10,701 bases of DNA, from positions 3,417-14,117 of the forward strand of contig JAOXYB010021358.1 in NCBI GenBank assembly GCA_028565635.1, given 5' to 3'. The DNA comes from Phoronis ovalis. Its lineage: Eukaryota; Phoronida; Phoronidae. Under the pieces are notes generated by a model. It saw only the letters and a list, made by a program, of their open reading frames with translations. It made no database searches and was not told the DNA's origin. Shown in pieces: positions 8,801 through 10,701 of this stretch; within the stretch, counting starts at the first letter, position 1, and every line of letters starts with the position of its first letter. The position numbers and the translations under genes are program-made.

Positions 8801-10637
8801 ATCAGTTGGTAATCTCAATCCTCCTGACATTCGATACAGCTATGTCGTGTCCACTGGTAAACCCACTAGTAGTAACACAGCAGTGCAACCCAAATCCCGA
8901 TATGACATTGGGGATTTTGATGATGAAGAAAGAAATTCTGATTCTCGTAAATCACAGCCAAAACACAGACCTCAACCTACAATTCGTTATTACTGGGACA
9001 GGGAGATCGGGTCTTGGAGTTCATGCAGCAAAGAATGTCAAGGTATACAATCACATGATTTTCCTATGAAGTAAACCTTTTATTATCTGTCACTGTTACA
9101 AAAGTTTTACTTCATAATTGTTTAATTATGCGTAAAAGATAAATTCACAATCCACTAGCAGTTTACGTGATTTAGATGGAACTGTAGAGTGACACAAAAG
9201 TCAGTTATAAAAAACTATAATTCCTATGGCATAAAGTTGTTAAATATTATGCTTGTTGACATAAAAGATAAAAGCTGCACACAATAAATTAACAATGCAA
9301 AGAACAGATAATGTCAAACAGTGGGGATGAAAACAGTTTAGAATTAAGTTTGTATGTTAAACGTTGCAAGTATAATGAAATAAAAGATGCATATTTGTAG
9401 AAACAGAATAAAACCTTATATGAGCTTTTGATATAACTTTTTTTGAAAAAATTGCTTTTTTCACAATCTAGGAAACCCCCGTAGGAAACATATCTTTGTA
9501 TATTTAAGAAAATTGTACTATTTAGTTTAATGTCCATAAATATTTTTGTGTAAGGCAACCAAGAACAAAATAAATCAGTGTGGAAGGCACATAAAGCTAT
9601 AAGAAGCCGAATATTCCAAAACAGTAACCTGAGATTTGTAGAGCATGTGTTAAACACAGTGTCTTGATAGTGGCGCTTCTGATAGCTAAGAAATACAATC
9701 CCAATGAGATGTAGTTTATTTTACTCAATTTGATTGTAGTTTCTTGTGCTATATAACTTCAAGCAAAAATGATTAATTTACATAGAAATCGAAGTGTGGC
9801 CTTTTACTTTTGTGTCACCCTGTACAAACAACTTATGGAAAAATGTGATTGCTGTAGGATTTTAAGTGCAAGAAAACATTAGTGGGATTTATTCTTCACT
9901 TGCATATGTTAATGTTATTGCAACAGCACCAGTGATACTGATTTTTGATAACCTGCTTCTTTACAGGCATGCGTGAAAAACGACTGCTTTGTGTTAATGA
10001 ACAGAATCAAAGACCTGTATCCAATTCCTTCTGTTCTGGCCTTGAAAAACTAACTCCAGTGAGAGACAGATGTAATACAGACTGTAGAGTCAGGTAAAAA
10101 TCAATATTTCCCAGTTAGAGAAAAATAGCCTGAACAAGATCCCAAATAATACAGGTTTAGTATAATTGGAGCTGCATTCTTACACATATACATGTACAGT
10201 AAAAGAAACATAGGGGAATGCTTAATCCTATGAAGAATGTACTTTTTAAATGTTTTTAAGAATTGAGATATTAAATACAATCTAGATTTCAAATTTATTA
10301 GCTGATACTACTGAAAAGGTTAGATTTATGCATCTGTTATGTCTGAAACATCTAAAATAATGTACAGCTTCGAGTTATTTTAACAGCCACTTTAAAATGC
10401 CTAATCTTCTGTCTGGTAATGTATTATAGCTGGCATACTATACCTGATCGACGAGCAGTTTGTTCGGTACGATGTGGAGTTGGTGTCATAAAACAGAGAG
10501 TGTTATGTGTAAAGAGGAGTCGAACAAGAGCACACCCAGTAGAAGATAAACACTGTGAGCAAACAAAACCGAAATCAGAAGTTCCATGTCAAGGACAGTG
10601 CGCACCTGGCAAATGGTCATACACATCTTGGACTCAG
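2561..10637 (+). CDS. ADAMTS9: ADAMTS9/20 (GON-1) type secreted metalloprotease, partial, 15 exons
   Basis: Joined exons: 2561-2811, 3070-3278, 3612-3758, 4216-4365, 4658-4814, 5106-5210, 5513-5658, 5988-6169, 6507-6643, 6883-7003, 7532-7627, 8310-8509, 8796-9042, 9967-10093, 10430-10637. They give 2483 nt with no stop: 2 nt completing a split codon plus 827 codons. Domains in order: propeptide tail 1-47, protease ~53-258, disintegrin-like ~280-350, central TSR ~357-411, cysteine-rich ~416-521, spacer ~522-652, linker ~653-696, TSR2 ~700-755, TSR3 ~759-815, start of TSR4. Family members are extracellular zinc proteases that cleave matrix proteoglycans. The ADAMTS9/20 branch is chosen from [38 protein letters not shown] and RWVPKYSG, all near-identical to my recollection of ADAMTS9. 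Intron phases from the 5' side of exon A to the 3' side of exon O are 1,0,2,2,2,0,0,2,1,0,1,1,0,1,2,0. Both protein ends are outside the window. Family confidence is very high; ADAMTS9 versus ADAMTS20 may not apply if the gene predates that duplication. Confidence 0.95.
2674..2706 (+). other. Furin-type proprotein cleavage site RHKR|S
   Basis: Codons 2692-2703 read Arg-His-Lys-Arg (residues 44-47), matching the furin pattern R-X-K/R-R, followed by Ser48. It lies five residues before the conserved ERYVE strand of the protease domain, where ADAMTS zymogens are cut. This indicates processing by a furin-like convertase; that step is inferred. Confidence 0.85.
3070..3278 (+). CDS. ADAMTS9: Exon B: protease domain, N-terminal half
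   Basis: The acceptor is ATATTTCAG ending at 3069; the donor is GTGAGT at 3279. The exon runs from phase 0 to phase 2 (residues 84-152, Lys153 split). It contains [20 protein letters not shown], the central strand region of the ADAMTS catalytic domain, then [11 protein letters not shown] and [10 protein letters not shown], which are strongly conserved in the family. The in-frame open stretch from 3016 continues into the intron on the 5' side and is not coding. Confidence 0.94.
3279..3611 (+). other. Intron 2
   Basis: GT..AG intron of 333 bp, phase 2. A less AT-rich patch at about 3355-3495 holds a 7-bp inverted repeat, AGCCCTC at 3414-3420 and GAGGGCT at 3440-3446, with a 19-nt loop. No open frame or known element is recognised there. 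Confidence 0.9.
3612..3758 (+). CDS. ADAMTS9: Exon C: protease domain with first part of the zinc-binding motif
   Basis: The acceptor is TTTTCAG ending at 3611; the donor is GTAAGT at 3759. The exon is phase 2 at both ends (residues 154-201, Val202 split). It carries [19 protein letters not shown], the Cys-rich loop ahead of the active site, and ends with TIAHELGHV. His197 and His201 are zinc ligands and Glu198 is the catalytic base. The intron that follows interrupts the active-site motif directly after HELGH plus two bases. Confidence 0.96.
3759..4215 (+). other. Intron 3, interrupting the active-site motif
   Basis: GT..AG intron of 457 bp, phase 2, placed between HELGH and FSIPHDD. It holds an A-rich run at about 3978-4000 and otherwise nothing recognisable. 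Confidence 0.9.
4216..4365 (+). CDS. ADAMTS9: Exon D: end of zinc motif, Met-turn, C-terminal protease domain
   Basis: The acceptor is GGTACAG ending at 4215; the donor is GTAAGT at 4366. The exon completes Val202, runs to residue 251 and splits Asp252. FSIPHDD supplies the third zinc ligand His207 and the following Asp208. HVMSPTL contains Met226, the Met-turn of metzincins. [18 protein letters not shown] is the conserved helix closing the ADAMTS protease domain. The whole catalytic set (His197, Glu198, His201, His207, Met226) is intact, so the enzyme is predicted to be active. Confidence 0.96.
4658..4814 (+). CDS. ADAMTS9: Exon E: protease C-terminus and start of disintegrin-like domain
   Basis: The acceptor is AATCTAG ending at 4657; the donor is GTAGGT at 4815. 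Residues 253-304, ending in phase 0. GVDGNCLL closes the protease domain. [20 protein letters not shown] begins the disintegrin-like domain, followed by Cys301. The loop between the two (about 261-278, Lys-rich) is some five residues longer than I recall in human ADAMTS9. The disintegrin-like domain in ADAMTS proteins assists substrate recognition and is not an integrin ligand by an RGD motif; none is seen here. Confidence 0.94.
5106..5210 (+). CDS. ADAMTS9: Exon F: disintegrin-like domain
   Basis: The acceptor is TTCTTCGTAG ending at 5105; the donor is GTTAGT at 5211. The exon is exactly 35 codons (residues 305-339), phase 0 on both sides. It reads CKRLWC, then [14 protein letters not shown], a hallmark of ADAMTS disintegrin-like domains and close to ADAMTS9. 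Because it is a multiple of three, skipping it would preserve the frame while removing half the domain. Confidence 0.95.
5211..5512 (+). other. Intron 6
   Basis: GT..AG intron of 302 bp, phase 0, AT-rich. Nothing recognisable is seen in it. Confidence 0.88.
5513..5658 (+). CDS. ADAMTS9: Exon G: end of disintegrin-like domain, first half of central TSR
   Basis: The acceptor is AATATTTCAG ending at 5512; the donor is GTATGT at 5659. Residues 340-387, phase 0 to phase 2. WCFDGECV closes the disintegrin-like module. [20 protein letters not shown] is the start of the central thrombospondin type 1 repeat. It has the W-x-x-W-x-x-W pattern for C-mannosylation (Trp360, 363, 366) and the O-fucose consensus C-x-x-T-C-G at 369-374 (Thr372). 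Both modifications support secretion in this family. Confidence 0.96.
5659..5987 (+). other. Intron 7
   Basis: GT..AG intron of 329 bp, phase 2, splitting the central TSR. It contains two near-copies of a short T-rich phrase ATGTTTATTGGTATA / ATGTTTATTTGGTATA at about 5849-5886, a local direct repeat. Nothing else is recognised. Confidence 0.85.
5988..6169 (+). CDS. ADAMTS9: Exon H: second half of central TSR and start of cysteine-rich domain
   Basis: The acceptor is TTTATTAAAG ending at 5987 (AAAG is less usual than CAG); the donor is GTAAGA at 6170. The exon completes Ser388 and runs to Gly448, leaving one base. [17 protein letters not shown] completes the [23 protein letters not shown] and RWVPKYSG open the cysteine-rich domain and are near-identical to ADAMTS9/20, the strongest single signature for this branch. 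The frame stays open through 6351 in the intron, which is treated as a chance read-through. Confidence 0.96.
6170..6506 (+). other. Intron 8
   Basis: GT..AG intron of 337 bp, phase 1. The exon H reading frame stays open through its first 179 bases (stop TAG at 6349-6351), giving a Cys-rich tail if the intron were retained. The intron also holds one TACATGTA palindrome at 6359-6366. Confidence 0.88.
6507..6643 (+). CDS. ADAMTS9: Exon I: cysteine-rich domain
   Basis: The acceptor is ACTTGCAG ending at 6506; the donor is GTACGT at 6644. The exon completes Ile449 and ends in phase 0 (residues 450-494). It reads [11 protein letters not shown], then [20 protein letters not shown]. The spaced cysteines and the V-x-D-G-T-x-C motif are standard for ADAMTS cysteine-rich domains, which help bind matrix substrates. 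Confidence 0.95.
6883..7003 (+). CDS. ADAMTS9: Exon J: end of cysteine-rich domain, start of spacer
   Basis: The acceptor is TACATTATAG ending at 6882; the donor is GTTAGT at 7004. Residues 495-534, then one base of Gly535. [13 protein letters not shown] is followed by [14 protein letters not shown] (509-522), the C-terminal signature of the ADAMTS cysteine-rich domain. The spacer begins at about 522. Confidence 0.95.
7004..7531 (+). other. Intron 10
   Basis: GT..AG intron of 528 bp, phase 1. It holds a TACATGTA palindrome at 7175-7182 and a pyrimidine-rich acceptor region at about 7490-7531. A 67-codon open frame on the minus strand (7068-7271) resembles no protein I know. No repeat ends were found, although the intron is longer than most of its neighbours. 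Confidence 0.85.
7532..7627 (+). CDS. ADAMTS9: Exon K: spacer, N-terminal part
   Basis: The acceptor is TTGATATTCAG ending at 7531; the donor is GTAGGT at 7628. The exon completes Gly535, covers 536-566 and leaves one base of Ala567 (phase 1 on both sides). [20 protein letters not shown] and DDDNYL match the ADAMTS spacer, with the Asp-rich DDDNYL typical of the ADAMTS9/20 branch. The spacer is a beta-rich, cysteine-free module for matrix and substrate binding. Confidence 0.94.
7628..8309 (+). other. Intron 11, with inverted repeat and TGACAC cluster
   Basis: GT..AG intron of 682 bp, phase 1, the second longest. It holds an exact 12-bp inverted repeat (7950-7961 and 8223-8234) and five TGACAC hexamers at 7829, 7843, 8014, 8039 and 8149. 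This suggests an old insertion, but no transposase remnant is visible. Confidence 0.85.
7950..8234. repeat. 12-bp inverted repeat pair bounding ~285 bp in intron 11
   Basis: TGACATTCACAA at 7950-7961 recurs as its reverse complement TTGTGAATGTCA at 8223-8234. The match is exact over 12 bp and does not extend, and no target duplication is seen outside it. It could be the ends of a small degraded non-autonomous element or a chance pair. Confidence 0.35.
8310..8509 (+). CDS. ADAMTS9: Exon L: spacer, central part, with a loop insertion
   Basis: The acceptor is TTGTTTTAG ending at 8309; the donor is GTAAAT at 8510. The exon completes Ala567 and covers 568-633, ending in phase 0. LGTSKG and [11 protein letters not shown] are spacer strands. 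Between them lies [12 protein letters not shown] (574-585), roughly eleven residues more than I recall in human ADAMTS9. [19 protein letters not shown] follows, with an N-glycosylation sequon NVT at 621-623. The open frame upstream to 8225 is intronic. Confidence 0.94.
8796..9042 (+). CDS. ADAMTS9: Exon M: end of spacer, hydrophilic linker, start of TSR2
   Basis: The acceptor is ATGCTTCCAG ending at 8795; the donor is GTATAC at 9043. Residues 634-715 and one base of Gly716. [18 protein letters not shown] ends the spacer. A Ser/Asp/Arg/Gln/Pro-rich segment without cysteines (about 653-696, with acidic DDEER at 675-679) follows, much longer than the short joint I recall in human ADAMTS9. [17 protein letters not shown] begins TSR2. 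Its C-x-x-E-C lacks Ser/Thr at the O-fucose position. Confidence 0.94.
9187..9201. repeat. Left terminal inverted repeat of the intron 13 element
   Basis: Directly after TA at 9185-9186 comes GAGTGACACAAAAGT. Thirteen of its bases are an exact inverted match to the right end. Confidence 0.55.
9806..9822. repeat. Right terminal inverted repeat of the intron 13 element
   Basis: ACTTTTGTGTCACCCTG is followed by TA at 9823-9824. Its reverse complement begins CAGGGTG, a usual outer end for mariner-like elements. Confidence 0.55.
9967..10093 (+). CDS. ADAMTS9: Exon N: remainder of TSR2
   Basis: The acceptor is TTCTTTACAG ending at 9966; the donor is GTAAAA at 10094. The exon completes Gly716 and covers 717-757, with two bases of Ser758. 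[10 protein letters not shown] is the second strand of a TSR, then Cys736, and DRCNTDCRV gives its last two cysteines (751, 755). It sits after the long intron 13, which appears to carry a transposon insertion. Confidence 0.92.
10094..10429 (+). other. Intron 14
   Basis: GT..AG intron of 336 bp, phase 2, between TSR2 and TSR3. It holds a TACATGTA palindrome at 10189-10196; nothing else is recognised. Confidence 0.88.
10430..10637 (+). CDS. ADAMTS9: Exon O: TSR3 and first residues of TSR4
   Basis: The acceptor is ATGTATTATAG ending at 10429; the donor is GTATTA at 10638, weaker than the others but in the correct place and phase 0. The exon completes Ser758 and covers 759-827. [19 protein letters not shown] is TSR3; its C-x-x-R-C-G lacks the O-fucosylated Ser/Thr. 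CQGQC ends TSR3 and [10 protein letters not shown] begins TSR4, which must continue in an exon beyond the window. ADAMTS9-type proteins carry a long run of such repeats. Confidence 0.93.
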
Positions 10638-10701
10638 GTATTAAATATTTAGTATACTGTATAGTATGTGAAATTGTTCTTTCAGCCATATGTTTTATTT
10701 A
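10638..10701 (+). other. Start of intron 15, cut by the window end
   Basis: The donor GTATTA follows the codon CAG of exon O; the sequence turns AT-rich with stops at once. The next exon should resume TSR4 at its first conserved cysteine in phase 0. Confidence 0.8.

Larger units (their letters stand above)
9185..9824. mobile_element. Mariner-type non-autonomous element (MITE-like) in intron 13
   Basis: The ends are inverted repeats: GTGACACAAAAGT at 9189-9201 and its exact reverse complement ACTTTTGTGTCAC at 9806-9818 (13 bp). Outside the core, the left end reads TA-GA and the right end, reversed, TA-CAGG, so both sides abut a TA, the target duplicated by Tc1/mariner elements. The right end read inward, CAGGGTGACACAAAAGT, resembles the known mariner terminal style. 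The interior is AT-rich with no recognisable transposase; a 122-codon minus-strand frame inside it lacks the DDE/D pattern. The orientation is undefined. The left TIR appears to have lost two bases, so the copy is old. Confidence 0.55.
9043..9966 (+). other. Intron 13, longest intron
   Basis: GT..AG intron of 924 bp, phase 1, splitting TSR2. About 640 bp of it (9185-9824) looks like a transposon insertion. The remaining ~284 bp equals the typical intron length of this gene. Confidence 0.9.

Noticed and set aside
9289-9657. 122-codon open frame on the minus strand, the longest single open frame in the window
   Set aside because: It lies inside the proposed intron 13 element, is rich in Phe, Leu, Tyr, Ser and Lys as expected of AT-rich non-coding DNA, and shows no transposase or other domain.

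Overview
The window is animal genomic DNA. It is strongly AT-rich, has no bacterial gene layout, and carries one protein cut into fifteen short exons on the + strand, each bounded by GT..AG splice sites. Joined, the exons give an uninterrupted stretch of 827 codons from one gene: a secreted metalloprotease of the ADAMTS family, closest to the ADAMTS9/ADAMTS20/GON-1 branch. The assignment comes from motif and architecture recognition; no database search was run. The introns are compact (239-924 bp, mostly near 300 bp), the coding similarity to vertebrate ADAMTS9/20 is high but not vertebrate-like, and the palindrome TACATGTA is frequent. Together these suggest an invertebrate, perhaps a lophotrochozoan such as a mollusc. 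The phylum is an inference only.

Layout: 1-2560 holds no recognisable coding sequence and is probably intron upstream of the first visible exon (one weak candidate exon at 2149-2247). Exon A (2561-2811) carries the tail of the propeptide, a furin-type site and the start of the protease domain. Exons B-D finish most of the zinc protease domain; the active-site helix is split by an intron. Exons E-G hold the disintegrin-like domain. Exons G-H hold the central thrombospondin type 1 repeat (TSR). Exons H-J hold the cysteine-rich domain. Exons K-M hold the spacer. Exon M adds a hydrophilic linker and starts TSR2, N finishes TSR2, and O holds TSR3 and the first residues of TSR4. The start codon, signal peptide and most of the propeptide lie 5' of the window; more TSRs and, if this is a true GON-1 type protein, a GON domain lie 3' of it.

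In this family furin-like cleavage at the propeptide end precedes or accompanies activation. The zinc protease cuts extracellular-matrix proteoglycans, and the disintegrin-like, TSR, cysteine-rich and spacer modules place it on matrix or cell surface.

The non-coding sequence has its own signals. Intron 13 (924 bp) appears to contain a ~640-bp mariner-type terminal-inverted-repeat element flanked by TA; removing it leaves an intron of ~284 bp, like its neighbours. Intron 11, the next longest, has a 12-bp inverted repeat and a cluster of TGACAC motifs. I found no RNA gene, no CRISPR array and no second protein-coding gene. Residue numbers below count from the first complete codon of exon A.
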